From Terebella lapidaria (taxonomy: Eukaryota > Annelida > Polychaeta > Terebellida > Terebellidae): a DNA stretch of 64,000 nucleotides. A program made the position numbers and the translations under genes. A model generated the notes under the pieces. That model saw only the letters and a program-made list of their open reading frames with translations, had not been told where the DNA came from and made no database searches. How positions within the stretch are numbered: position 1 is the stretch's first letter; every line of letters starts with the position of its first letter. Location of the stretch: assembly GCA_949152475.1 (NCBI GenBank), contig OX424556.1:53464451-53528450 (forward strand), written 5' to 3'. Below, in pieces: positions 53,540-64,000 of this stretch.

Positions 53540-55656
53540 CACCCCCTGTTCGCGGCACAGCGGTAAATCAATTCTTGACGTTATCGGTTTTGAATTCTTG
53601 GCGTTATGCGCGAAATTCTTGACGTTATGCGCGAAATTCTTGACGATATACTTTTGTGTAGCCACAGAAAGGACAATTGAGTACGTTTAATAATGAAATA
53701 AACCTGATATGGAACAATTAATATCGTGATAGTTATGCGCACAGTACATAGATACTATATATATCTTGATATGTAGTCCAACTGTGGATTCAAGCACCAT
53801 TGTAAGTAATATACAATGGGCGTTCGATGGTTAACTCTAAATATTGTTCTCCAGCTCTTGAAAAGGCGCAAAAACCGGTCAATAAGTATATGTCATGACT
53901 ATTTGATTCATCAGTAGTTTGTACAATGATGTTACATACGGAAAAAGTGGTTATTAATAGGGAAACCTACGCATCCCCAATTTTGCACGGCGTTAAATTA
54001 TTGACGTTATGATTACACAAGTTAATCATTCTTGACGTTATTTCACAGAGAAGTTGACGATATTGGTTTTTATTGATTTAAAGAAAAAAACATGTTTATA
54101 AAAGAAAGAAAAATGTAATAATAGTATTAAAAATATTGTTGATAAGTATTTAATATATGTTGACGTTTAACCTGTTATAAGGCGTCATGGTGCTAGTATT
54201 TAATATATGTTGACGTTTAACCTGTTATAAAGCGTCATGGTGCTACATAACAACCGTGTGCTCATTCCATGGCCTGGAAATCCATTGTGTACGCAACAGA
54301 AATGTTTTTCCCAGCGTGAAGAAAGTCCTTTAGGGTATATGTGATTGACCGATGGTCGTTGACATCACCCTATATGTATTTCTTTTTGTTTTCCGACTTC
54401 TCTGACGACTCTTTTAGATTCAGCATAGGCCTACATTGGTGTAGAATTCTCGACATTGCAATAAAAGCCGAGACATTCCGGTGATCTCATCCAATATACT
54501 GCTAATATTAATGTCTTAAATTTGGTGACAATTTAAGTGCTGTTTTAAATTAGTTTGCGGATGGTATGCGACAATTTCTTTATGCATTCTCCTGCCAGTT
54601 ATTTATTTCTGACCTCTCCAAGTATAATCAATTTGCGTTATATAACTACGCCAACAAAGTTACTACTAGAAATGTGTTGTATTGCAGCGATGGACAGTGA
54701 TACATTGGTTTTGAGCATGAATTTAGTAGGATGTTTTTTTTTTTAAAAAACAGACTTGCCGACGGCTACGAAAGCTCAGGGCCAAAAACCAGTACTGACG
54801 GTCAGGCAGAGATAAGTAGACTTTGGGGGAGATAATTTGATTGAGGGTGTTCACAATTTGCCGTGTCATTTACTTTGATGTGACTGATCGTATGACGATC
54901 TATATGAACTGTATAGATATTGGTGTGGCGCTTTCGTATGGGAATAAACTGTGTAACCACGTTTTATGTTTTATATGACATCTTAAAATGTGTCAGGATG
55001 TTTATTTCTTGCATTTTGTAATACGTCATAAGTATTTCCAATTTTGTTTTTACATATTTAGCATCGTATTTTATCTGCAAGAGGAAACCACTCTTTTATT
55101 CAATTTTACTATTTAATTAAATTGCAATCATGCGTCAAAAATAACGACAAAAATTTCTAACATGGCTTTCAATAACGTCAAGCATGACGAACTAACGTCA
55201 ATAATACCGAACTTATCATTGTTGGTGAAAAACGACTGACAGGTATGTTTAATTTAACATCTGGGCTCTGAACCTTTCAATGCTTAATCATAAATGAGCT
55301 GCCAATATGCTCAAGCTCATTTCCAGTACATAGCGGATTCTTTGCATGGAAATAAAATGCATTTAGTACATTCGGATAAGTGCAAGGCACGATCTTCAAT
55401 TTTTTTTTACATCTCAGAGCGTGATTGGGATGCCATACTGCTTCGTCTAACTCATAAATCGAATATATAGTCACCCTGTTACTAATTACCTGAACACAAT
55501 TAGATAATTTAAGCTGAGATCGCGATAGAACAAAACATAAACAAAGATATCGTCAAGAATTTCGCACATAACGTCAAGAATATTGCGCATCACGTCAAGA
55601 ATTTAGAACCGATCACGTCAAAAATTTACTTACCGCTGTGCCGCGAACAGGGGGTG
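53540..55656. mobile_element. 2.1-kb TIR DNA transposon, non-autonomous, 7-bp target duplication
   Basis: The left end CACCCCCTGTTCGCGGCACA is mirrored exactly at the right. Inverted homology runs about 110 bp and includes repeated TTCTTGACGTTATGCGCGAA units. ATCCGTG flanks both sides (53533-53539 and 55657-55663). TTGACGTTA words recur across the interior (for example 54003 and 54035). No transposase is recognisable. A 7-8-bp duplication with CA-start ends would suit a hAT-like or related DDE element, but the superfamily is not settled. Confidence 0.85.
54147..54245 (+). repeat. 53-bp direct duplication inside the TIR transposon
   Basis: GTATTTAATATATGTTGACG and TTTAACCTGTTATAA[GA]GCG and TCATGGTGCTA occur twice in a row, with one base different. 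Confidence 0.9.
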
Positions 55657-55663
55657 ATCCGTG

Positions 55664-57950
55664 AAGACATGTCGATCATCCGCTGGCCTCCTGTAGATTC
55701 TGGTCCGGATATCGATACCAGTATCATTCCATTTTGTATACACAATGGTCCGATCTTTATGCTCGACGGAACAATTACACCTATACCAGGCTATACGGAA
55801 ACAAGCAAGACGGGACTTCTCATTTCTCAATAACCATATTGCCAAATGAATCACTGCCCTTACCGTGAACCCGATTCTAGGCTGTATTCGCGATTTCAAG
55901 TCGATCAAAATGGAAAAGAAACTGGCATTTCGTTTTGATTTAGTACATTCTACCTAAATATCATAGAATCATTGAATGATGTAGGTCTGATCCTGCTCGT
56001 CCTTCCATTACCACCGTGTAGTATGTCAGTGCACTAGTTTGAACTGTACACTGCTTGGTCAGAGCAGTATTCTCCCCGAATGTATGTACATGTGCGTAGA
56101 ATGATAGTGCAGCTGTACTGTTTACGGTTTCAGTCTTTCATCTAGTCTGTCCACTCAGAACGAAATATTTCACATTTACCTTTCTGGCTACCAACCGCCG
56201 TGCACATCATGCGTCAAACCATATTTGATAATGACATATGTATCTAGACAAGGCATCTTCCGTAAACATGATAACCTGAAGCTAGCCTATCATACTCCCT
56301 TGCCAATGCGTCATGCCCAACGATCGATACCAGTCTGATAGTTGCCCTTGCCTCACCAGCTCACAGCGAGAGTGAGGCTGCCATTATATGGGTATATTCA
56401 CGGTGGGCAAGCAGAACGTCCAAAAGGATGTTCTGGACAATTCGTCAGTAGCGAAAGCGCCTCCCGAGAAAAGTGAATGGAGATTGACACCCTGAAACAA
56501 ATCTCAAGTCGGTGACTGACCTAGTTCTTTTGTCTAGGGGTCAGGTCATGTTATTGTCACCGACTTGAGTTCAGATTTTTTGGACAAAACATCGACAAAC
56601 GCTAAGAAAATGTCGATTTCCGCAATTTGATGCATATATAGAGTAACTGAGGGGGATGATACGATGTCCGAGATACTACTGCCCGTTTATGTTATTTACA
56701 ATTGTTAGTAGCCGTTGATATTCCCCAGAAATAAGGTTTCTTCCGCCGATATTCACCCCAATTTTGACACGGTGATCACATTCACCGTCATTTTTAAAAA
56801 CTTCCGGACATTGCATTTCAATAATCTCTACACGGGAGTTACGATAATCATATCAGGTTTCTCATATCCTATGCATATGCACAAATATGTTGTAATTATT
56901 CGGTTATTCCGAAATTACTCCACATACTTGTCGTGTCACCGATTTGAGTCAAGCGTCACCGGTTTGAATGCTAGTTTTCCCAAAAAAAGACTAGTATCTC
57001 TCCACGAAAAAAACGCAAAAAGCAATAGCGACCACCGATGTTCAATCCAACATCATATAATGCAAATGTTTATATTATTTTCTTTCCAAAGTTATGCTCG
57101 AATTCATAATTGGAAAATGAGCAATAGCAATTCATAATTTGGTACCAGTCACATTGCTGCAACTTTCAAAAAACAATTATATCAGTAACCCGGTCTTACG
57201 AAATGTTGTTGGGATGTATACTACACAATATGTTACTACTTGAAAGTGCTGTGATCTTTTTGTTGAGATTACTATATAAATTTAACAAATGATAGCAGGA
57301 CCGGGCCCACTCATGCCTACCCTCCGTGGGTCTGTTTTCACTCAAACTTAGAAGACCTGCGCGACGCGCCGGCCATAACTAAAGCTACACCACTGTTGTC
57401 GGGAGCGAACAATGTGTTCATATAATACATGTATAGTTGTTAGATCCGACTTTTTTGATAGTGTAGACTGTAGTGGACATACACACGATGTTGAAGCAAA
57501 TTCTACAGGGATGATTAAGTTGCTCCAATCAAGGAGATTTCATTGTTAATTGAATATTATAACACATATTATAATATTATAATTATAACGAGTTATATTA
57601 TACTATCCATACATCAGTCCTCAGAATATGACCATTTTGCAATAAGGTCCAAATCGAAATGGTGTTTTGAAGATTGAAGTCGTTTGACTATGTGGATCGA
57701 GGTAACGATCAATAATGAAATACATGTGAAAATGTATTGATAAATATTCGCAGATAATTGTTTGAAAATGACGTTTATCCAGAACACAATGCACATGAAT
57801 TACTACGTAACAATGTACATAACTAGACGTCAAGGCCTTAAGGTCTTGAAGACATTTGAGGGTGAAGCATGAAAAAAAAACATGATAAGACAATTGTGCA
57901 ATTACATGTATGTGAGGACAAACTTCATACCCCTTCGACTATCTGTCTAA
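55664..57950. other. unassigned stretch
   Basis: A hairpin-like inverted repeat lies at about 56503-56575 (CTCAAGTCGGTGAC facing GTCACCGACTTGAG), with related GTCACCGATTTGAG words near 56936. The 92-codon minus-strand ORF at 55630-55908 runs into the transposon and has no recognised domain. The rest is AT-rich without supported genes. Confidence 0.4.
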
Positions 57951-58878
57951 TGTCTGTTTTGCTCTAAGTCGCACCGTTTCTGAGGAATCGATGAAAATGA
58001 AGAATGCTGATTCGGCGAAAAAATTTCAGGTCAAGGTCAAAGTTTATCTATGGTTTATCCGTTTCGCTCTACGACACACCGTTTCCGAGATATCGATGAA
58101 AATGGAAAATGCCGACTCGGCGAAAAAATTTAAGATCAAAGGTCATCCATAATACCCTTAAGACATGTTTGTCTAGAGCGACGAGTCCGAAAATAACGTC
58201 CGTTTCACTCTACGACGCACCGTTTCCGGGATATCGATGAAAATGGAAAATGCCGACCCAGCGAAAAAATTTAAGGTCAAGGTCAAAGGTCATCCATAAT
58301 ACCCTTAAGACATGTTTGTCTAGGGCGACGAGTCCGAAAATAATGTCCGTTTCGCTCTACGACACACCGTTTCCGAGATATCGATGAAAATGGAAAATGC
58401 CGACTCGGCGAAAAAATTTAAGATCAAAGGTCATCCATAATACCCTTAAGACATGTTTGTCTAGAGCGACGAGTCCGAAAATAACGTCTGTTCCACTCTA
58501 CGACGCACCGTTTCCGGGATATCGATGAAAATGGAAAATGCCGACCCAGCGAAAAAATTTAAGGTCAAGGTCAAAGGTCATCTATAATACCCTTGAGACA
58601 TGTTTGTTTAGGGCGACGAGTCTGAAAAAAACGTCCGTTTCGCTCTACGACACACCGTTTCCGAGATATCGATGAAAATGGAAAATGCCGACTCGGCGAA
58701 AAAATTTAAGATCAAAGGTCATCCATAATACCCTTAAGACATGTTTGTCTAGGGCGACGAGTCCGAAAATAACGTCTGTTCCACTCTACGACGCACCGTT
58801 TCCGGGATATCGATGAAAATGGAAAATGCCGACCCAGCAAAAAAATTTAAGGTCAAGGTCAAAGGTCATCCATAATAC
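57950..58878 (+). repeat. dimeric satellite, about 143-bp monomers alternating in two types
   Basis: Six full monomers plus a diverged first one share TATCGATGAAAATGGAAAAT (58091, 58233, 58378, 58520, 58666, 58809). GACTCGGCGAAAA (with AAGATCAAAGGTCATCC) and GACCCAGCGAAAA (with AAGGTCAAGGTCAAAGGTCA) types strictly alternate, giving a higher-order period of about 287 bp. The array stops in the middle of a unit at the LTR that starts at 58879. Confidence 0.9.
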
Positions 58879-59621
58879 TGTAGTAATTTTAGCGACTGTT
58901 ACTCCCGTCCCTCCCGCGCACTACACATTTCCACAACAAACATTCATTCTACATGACTTACATACAGGACAGGTACATACTATACGATCACAAGCATAAA
59001 CTCCATGTAGTCATGGTTACACACACAGGTCAAACCACGCACCTGCGGCCCCACTTGTTCAGTACACTCGGCCCCGTTTACTCGGCCTTGACCTTCACAT
59101 GCACTGACTTCTAAACATAGAACTTGACACACATACTCCACACATCACGTGCACAGATACAGGCATTACAAGTATTGACACGAGCCGGGGAAACCCACTT
59201 TCCCGGTGACATCAACGCATTGCAGCATACATTCGACCAATCACAACACCGCATACACTTGGCGGGGAATTACACAAGCACATGATCCCTCGGCCCCAGT
59301 TATCTGCGCAGTTGAGTAGAAGTGTTCAATGAAGACGGTCGTATTTTATATTGTAACAAGAAGAACAGCCGTGAAGTATAAGTGAATATATATAAAGATA
59401 TACTGTGGATATACGTGACTGAAGGACTATATTAACATTGGATATTCATTGACTGGGAAATCACCGACGTAGGTGTGAGCGGCCCCGATTGTGGTGTGTG
59501 TGTGGACATCGGCATTATCACCACAATAAACAGTTTGAATTGAACTGCCGGCTTGTTGGTCTGTTAGCACAACATCACAGACATTCGGCTTGATACGGGC
59601 CAAAGAACCGTATTCTTCACA
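58879..59621 (+). repeat. 5' LTR of the second Gypsy element
   Basis: It starts TGTAGTAATTTTAGCG and ends TATTCTTCACA, with a TATATATAAAG box at about 59387 and AATAAA at about 59525. Confidence 0.8.
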
Positions 59622-59622
59622 T

Positions 59623-59644
59623 TGGCGCCGTAGACCAGGATCTG
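59623..59644 (+). other. primer-binding site of the second Gypsy element
   Basis: TGGCGCCGTAGACCAGGATC begins two bases after the LTR. I cannot say which tRNA it matches. Confidence 0.55.
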
Positions 59645-59684
59645 AGCTAGTCTCGGATCTTCGACCCAGACCTGACCGGCATTG

Positions 59685-62261
59685 ATGGCATTGGCCCCGG
59701 GAGCCTCCCGCGGTGAGCCACTCGACCCCACGGATGACGAAGTGACGATCAATCCGAATCCGGCCTTCCGACCTTCCGGCCCTCGCTCAGTTGCCATGAG
59801 CGATACGGTTCCACTGTCGCAGGAGCAACAACCGTCCGGCCTTTTCGACTCCATCGGTGACCATTCGACCCTGAGATCGTCTTCACCGCCCACCGACCTG
59901 GTGCAGGAGTTCCTAGACAAAGACCCGCTCGCGCCGTCACATACAGTAAGTGACATTTTGCGTGCACACGCTAGAGCGTACTCGGCCACGCCGGCTAGAG
60001 CGACCCAGAAAAGTGACTTTGCCGACAGAAACTATACGCGCTCACGTCAAAGAGCGAGCGTAGATCGTGATATCGACCCAGAACAATTAGCAGTGAACGT
60101 TCGGCCGGTAACCAAAGACACGTCAATGGTTACGCACCCACCAAGTAACTCTCGGATACGGCAGTGGGTTTGTCAGTCTGACAATGTTCCGGAACCGACC
60201 CCGCCGTACGCTTATTCGGCCAATCGACCCCTGGCGCCGCCCATGACGCCGAGACAACACGACCCCGCGCCAGAAATGTACTCACGCATACCGACCGAGC
60301 CAACGGTGGTAGAGTACACACGACCCAGCCAGGCGGGAGCGACATCCGAAGATATCCTGGTGACGACCGCTACCCGGATCGCGACGCCTCCACGACAACA
60401 ACGACCCAGCGACACGATGACGGAATCTTGCGCCATCATGCGACAAGCGCGACCCCGACAAGCACCCTCGACATCAAGTCGCCGACCCTGCGACCCCGAC
60501 ATGCCGACTTCCGACACACGCGCTCCCGCGCCGACCACGCACCGACCATCGCCGACTACCGGAGAACAACCGCGCTTCGATCCGTCACAAGATCAAGTTG
60601 TGTCTGCTCCGGCAGAAAGTGTTGTGCCAATGATCGGACCTCCGATCTCACAATCAGTCGGAAACACCAACGGATATGGTGTACCGCCAGTCGGATACCC
60701 TGGCGCAACAAGCGGTGTTCCAAATGGAGTAGCTGTCGGATACTATTCACCGCATGTCGGCTACGTGAACCCACCGCCCGGATATGGTGGCGTTCCCAGC
60801 GTGATAGCTGACACCGGCTATCATGGTGCACAACCCGGATTAGTGTACCATGGTGTAGGCCCAGATGGATCGTCATACCGATATCCACCGCCGGCTGTAT
60901 TCCCACCCTCAGTCGGGATACCATGGGTGACGCCTCCATACAGTCAACCGGCCCCCGCCGCACAAGCACCACATGACCCCAGTCACACGACGGCACCACC
61001 CGCCGCATCGCTCGCCGTCTCCGCGACGACAGCACCGACCGCCCCCGCTAACGCGACCCCGATCGGCCCAGATACAACGGCTCCAGCGACTTCGGCTGTT
61101 CCGACTCCGACGGCCACTGCAGCGACTACATCAGTTGCGGTGAGTGTTGATACGCCCACGCCACAGAGACTCACGCCTGAGCCCCAAACGTTGGCTACGG
61201 CTAAAATGGCTCAATGGCGTGCGACCTTCAAGGAGGGCAATCTCACTCAATACATTCGGAGTTTCGAACAATTTACCGCGGCTTTCACTTACTCCGACCT
61301 CAACAAGACGACGACCTTCCGGAGCACGCTGCGCGGCCGCGATGAAGCGCTAGCTCTAAATATCCCCGTCGCGACTCCCTGGGAAGAGTTCTGTCGCCAA
61401 CTTCTGGAGGGCTGGGAACCCGAGCCCCATCGACAGTCCAAACGGGACGATTTTCCGTTCCTCAAGCGGGAACGAAAAGAGGACGCGGAACACTACATGG
61501 AGCGACTCCAAGCCCTGGCGGAGCAAGTGTTCGATGACGTTACGCCAGCGTCGCGGCAACGAACTGTAGTTGCACAATTCGTTAACGGCCAATCCGACCC
61601 CATTGCCGATAAACTGTGCGCTCTCACTTTTAACAGTTACAGTGAGGCACTTACGGCCGTTCTCAAAGTAGAGAGTCGTCAGCAGAGGACAGCCAGAGAT
61701 CGACACCGAGGCACACGACGTGCCGACATTTCCGCAAGCGGATACGCGGAAGACGACCCTGTTAATGAAGAACTGTCTTGTGCCATGGGACAAGTCACTC
61801 AGGGGGAAACACTAACCCCAGAGCAAATTGCGGCCTACTACGACCCCGCGGACAGTGACACTACCGGCCTACAAGGTTGCGACGAACATTCAGTGCCGGC
61901 CAGCTCACGCGAGTGGGTGGCTGAAGCTTTCCAGTGCGTCCTTAGTGACGAGAATGGACTATGTGAGGAAACGGCTATCTTTTCTGTCCTGCGAACAACG
62001 GCCCCGATGAAAGGTGATCGACCCCCGCAACCCGGACGACCCATGGTTTGCTTCTTCTGCAAGAAGCCCGGCCATCGCTGGATGCGGTGCTTTCGGCTTA
62101 AGGATGTGCTAGTACGCAACGGCATGAAACCGCTAGCATTTCGGCCTAATGGTCCCAGTACTGACAGAAGGACAGCTCAAGTGTTGTCAGTACCTAACCA
62201 AACCGGTAATCAAACTAAACCGGCCCCACCAACACCTCCGACCCCGTCGTCAAACCAGTAG
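59685..62261 (+). CDS. gag: Gag polyprotein of the second Gypsy element
   Basis: The first ATG (59685) gives about 858 residues, roughly twice the usual Gypsy Gag. The first 500 residues are Pro/Thr/Ser-rich and probably disordered. They include a Gly-Tyr-Pro repeat zone (GYGVPPVGYPGATSGVP, PPPGYGG) that contains a PPxY-type late-domain-like motif. A capsid-like region lies at about 505-660 (MAQWRATFKEGNLTQYIRSF onward), then a charged linker and one CCHC knuckle, CFFCKKPGHRWMRC, near 785. It is a structural protein of virus-like particles. The frame looks whole. Confidence 0.85.
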   Translation: MALAPGASRGEPLDPTDDEVTINPNPAFRPSGPRSVAMSDTVPLSQEQQPSGLFDSIGDHSTLRSSSPPTDLVQEFLDKDPLAPSHTVSDILRAHARAYSATPARATQKSDFADRNYTRSRQRASVDRDIDPEQLAVNVRPVTKDTSMVTHPPSNSRIRQWVCQSDNVPEPTPPYAYSANRPLAPPMTPRQHDPAPEMYSRIPTEPTVVEYTRPSQAGATSEDILVTTATRIATPPRQQRPSDTMTESCAIMRQARPRQAPSTSSRRPCDPDMPTSDTRAPAPTTHRPSPTTGEQPRFDPSQDQVVSAPAESVVPMIGPPISQSVGNTNGYGVPPVGYPGATSGVPNGVAVGYYSPHVGYVNPPPGYGGVPSVIADTGYHGAQPGLVYHGVGPDGSSYRYPPPAVFPPSVGIPWVTPPYSQPAPAAQAPHDPSHTTAPPAASLAVSATTAPTAPANATPIGPDTTAPATSAVPTPTATAATTSVAVSVDTPTPQRLTPEPQTLATAKMAQWRATFKEGNLTQYIRSFEQFTAAFTYSDLNKTTTFRSTLRGRDEALALNIPVATPWEEFCRQLLEGWEPEPHRQSKRDDFPFLKRERKEDAEHYMERLQALAEQVFDDVTPASRQRTVVAQFVNGQSDPIADKLCALTFNSYSEALTAVLKVESRQQRTARDRHRGTRRADISASGYAEDDPVNEELSCAMGQVTQGETLTPEQIAAYYDPADSDTTGLQGCDEHSVPASSREWVAEAFQCVLSDENGLCEETAIFSVLRTTAPMKGDRPPQPGRPMVCFFCKKPGHRWMRCFRLKDVLVRNGMKPLAFRPNGPSTDRRTAQVLSVPNQTGNQTKPAPPTPPTPSSNQ

Positions 62262-62407
62262 GGGAAGGTGCTGAGGAGCAAGGGCCTTCCAGACAACAGA
62301 ACAACGTTCCCCGCTCCACATCTGCGGTTGTCACGACTACTGTACCGGTAACGACACCAATAACGACCCCGCAGCCGGCCCAGCCCACACCTCAGCTCCT
62401 TGAAGGG

Positions 62408-63709
62408 GTGTGTACGAAATGTCAAGCTCCGACCCCGAAACCGGCCTCTTTTCATGAAGGGGTGTCCGCACCGCGACCACAACGGCCACCACGTGGAAAC
62501 CGTCGTCCTGAAGGGGTGTCACCCCCGACCGCCAACGGCACCGGAACGGACAGCATGTCCGAGATTGAATGGATCTCCGACGACGGAGGATTCTACGCCT
62601 TTCCGAGTGGACCGGAATCCAAACTGCCGCCTCTTCACACACTATTCAGGTCGCCGCCAGACGACCCAGAAATTCCGGCTGTCATCAACAACTCCAGCGC
62701 CACCAATCACAAATGCTGGAAGTTGCCGGTACACGTCGGAAACAAGACGATAAAGGCTGTACTCGACTCCGGAGCGCAGATCTCCCTGCTCCGACGCGAT
62801 CAGCTACGTCACGTCCCCGCCGACCAGCGACATTTGCGATCTACTTCGGCTATTATTCGTGACGTCACTGGACAGTCAAGCCCGATCGATGGACTGATCG
62901 ACCTTTCAATACAGGTCGGAACCAACCATATGGTCGTAACCTTTTGTGTGGCTGACATACATGACGACATGATTCTCGGCATGAACTTTTTCCGGCAAGC
63001 TCACGCTGTAGTGAATTACGGTGAAGGGACGATACAGGTATACAAGGAGATCCTGTTCACACATAAAGACATTGAGGCCAATGTTGTCAGAATGGCCGTG
63101 CGAAGAGCTATTACCGTCCCCGCACGCAGCGAAGCAATAGTGGAGCTGGTCCCGACTTCCCGAGTCCGAGTTCGACAACACCCGAGGATAGTCCAGCCAC
63201 TTACGACCTTTCCCGAGGAAACCGACCTCATCATGGGGAGAACACTTACGACCCTGAATCGGCAGTGCGTGAAGGTGTCGGTAGTCAATCCAGCAGATAC
63301 CGGCATTACGCTCACCCGTTCCGACCCTGTCGCCATAGCAAGCCCTGTCGAAAGTGTCGTCGGAGCTCTGCCACGACCTGGAGAGGAGCCCGACCCGGCC
63401 ACGGTAGACGCCAGTCACTACCGCGACCTACCGCCACACCTACAAGAAATGGTGGATCGCGCCGGACTAGCGCCGGAACAGCATCGGCGTTGCGCCAACC
63501 TGGTTCACCAATACCAGGACACATTCATGCACCCAGACGGCCAACTGGGACGGACCCAAGTCGTCCAGCATAGGATCGACACCGGCAACTCGGCCCCGAT
63601 TCGACAACGACAGCGACGCGTCCCTCAGGCGCAGCAAAGCATCATCGACGAGGAGGTCGACAAGATGCTCCACTTGAGCCGTCAGATTCGCCCTGGAGCG
63701 CACAGGTAG
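62408..63709 (+). pseudogene. protease and N-terminal RT part of the second Gypsy element
   Basis: The retropepsin domain has the catalytic VLDSGAQISLLRRDQL box and the flap-side stretch DDMILGMNFFRQAH. The pre-RT linker VVQHRIDTGNSAPIRQRQRR follows. It lies in another frame than gag, as is common for the family. It is fossil-type annotation because the pol part shows about one break. Confidence 0.75.
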
Positions 63710-64000
63710 TGCTCGTGCGGAAGAAGAATGGACAAGTACGCTTCTGTGTCGACTATCGGCTCCTGAATGATGTCACCCGCAAGGACTCGTATCCCTTGCC
63801 CAACATTCAGGACACTCATGATGCCCTGGCAGGCGCCAACTACTTCTCGGCCCTAGACCTGGCCTCCGGCTACTGGCAGGTTGAAGTCGACCCCAGCGAC
63901 AGACCGAAGACTGCCTTCGCCACAAGGAAGGGACTTTATCAGTTTAAGGTCATGCCATTCGGCCTTAGCAACGCCCCGGCAACCTTCGAACGGCTTATGG
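63690..64000 (+). pseudogene. reverse transcriptase part of the second Gypsy element, cut by the window edge
   Basis: RT blocks FCVDYRLLNDVTRKDSYPLP, FSALDLASGYWQVEVDPSD and FKVMPFGLSNAPATFERLM are readable to the last base. The catalytic YxDD box lies outside the window. Confidence 0.85.

Larger units (their letters stand above)
58879..64000 (+). mobile_element. second, distinct Ty3/Gypsy element, runs off the window
   Basis: An LTR (58879-59621) is followed by a TGGCGCC-type primer site, a long gag, and protease and RT stretches to the window edge. It is inserted in the dimeric satellite. The visible coding part is mostly open, with about one break in the pol part, so the copy is fairly young but perhaps not functional. 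It is unrelated in LTR and gag to the element at 13.8 kb. The right LTR is outside the window. Confidence 0.88.

Noticed and set aside
55630-55908. 92-codon minus-strand ORF
   Set aside because: It crosses the boundary of the TIR transposon and its target duplication and matches no family.
60212-61174. Minus-strand ORFs opposite the second gag
   Set aside because: Antisense shadows of a Pro/Thr-rich frame; no domains.

Overview
The window looks like eukaryotic, animal genomic DNA that is AT-rich and crowded with transposons. I see no bacterial operons, no ribosome binding sites and no convincing tRNA or rRNA gene. GT-AG introns, secreted and single-pass membrane proteins, Ty3/Gypsy elements, a CR1/L2-type LINE fragment, many small TIR elements and long AGGTCA-rich tandem repeats suggest a marine invertebrate, perhaps a mollusc or other lophotrochozoan. 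Amphioxus-like genomes are not excluded. I cannot name the species from sequence alone.

Layout. 1-9.5 kb: AGGTCA-rich repeat elements flank an old, broken Gypsy copy (about 1.9-7.6 kb). Inside that copy sits a 1.5-kb TIR element made almost wholly of short palindromes. 9.5-10.4 kb: minus-strand LINE remnant. 12.4 kb: small GC-rich gene for a membrane protein with PY motifs. 13.6-26.5 kb: a small DNA transposon split by a whole-looking 12.5-kb Gypsy element. Besides gag and pol, that element carries three downstream ORFs, two of them with C2H2 zinc fingers, and two internal promoter-like modules that resemble its LTR promoter. 27.4-31.2 kb: two minus-strand host genes for membrane proteins with PPxY tails. 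31.5-39.0 kb: a 2.7-kb tandem duplication whose first copy was hit by a TIR element and then by a solo LTR of the same Gypsy family. 41.0-47.4 kb: a tandem array of related PPxY membrane-protein genes and pseudogenes on the minus strand, with a 448-bp TRIM element between two units. 49-55.7 kb: a foldback element, two head-to-head AGGTCA-rich elements and a 2.1-kb TIR transposon with a 7-bp target duplication. 58-64 kb: a dimeric satellite, ended by a second, different Gypsy element that runs off the window.

The host theme is a clustered family of small, probably surface-exposed proteins. They have a short ectodomain, one membrane span followed by cysteines, and a cytoplasmic tail with one to three PY motifs, often in the form [LP]PxYx[DE][AV] and commonly ending in PPPYP. 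PY motifs of this kind bind WW domains, for example in NEDD4-type ubiquitin ligases. The family seems to be expanding by roughly 2-kb tandem duplication and decaying in place. This cluster and the zinc-finger-bearing Gypsy element are the two most likely undescribed items here.
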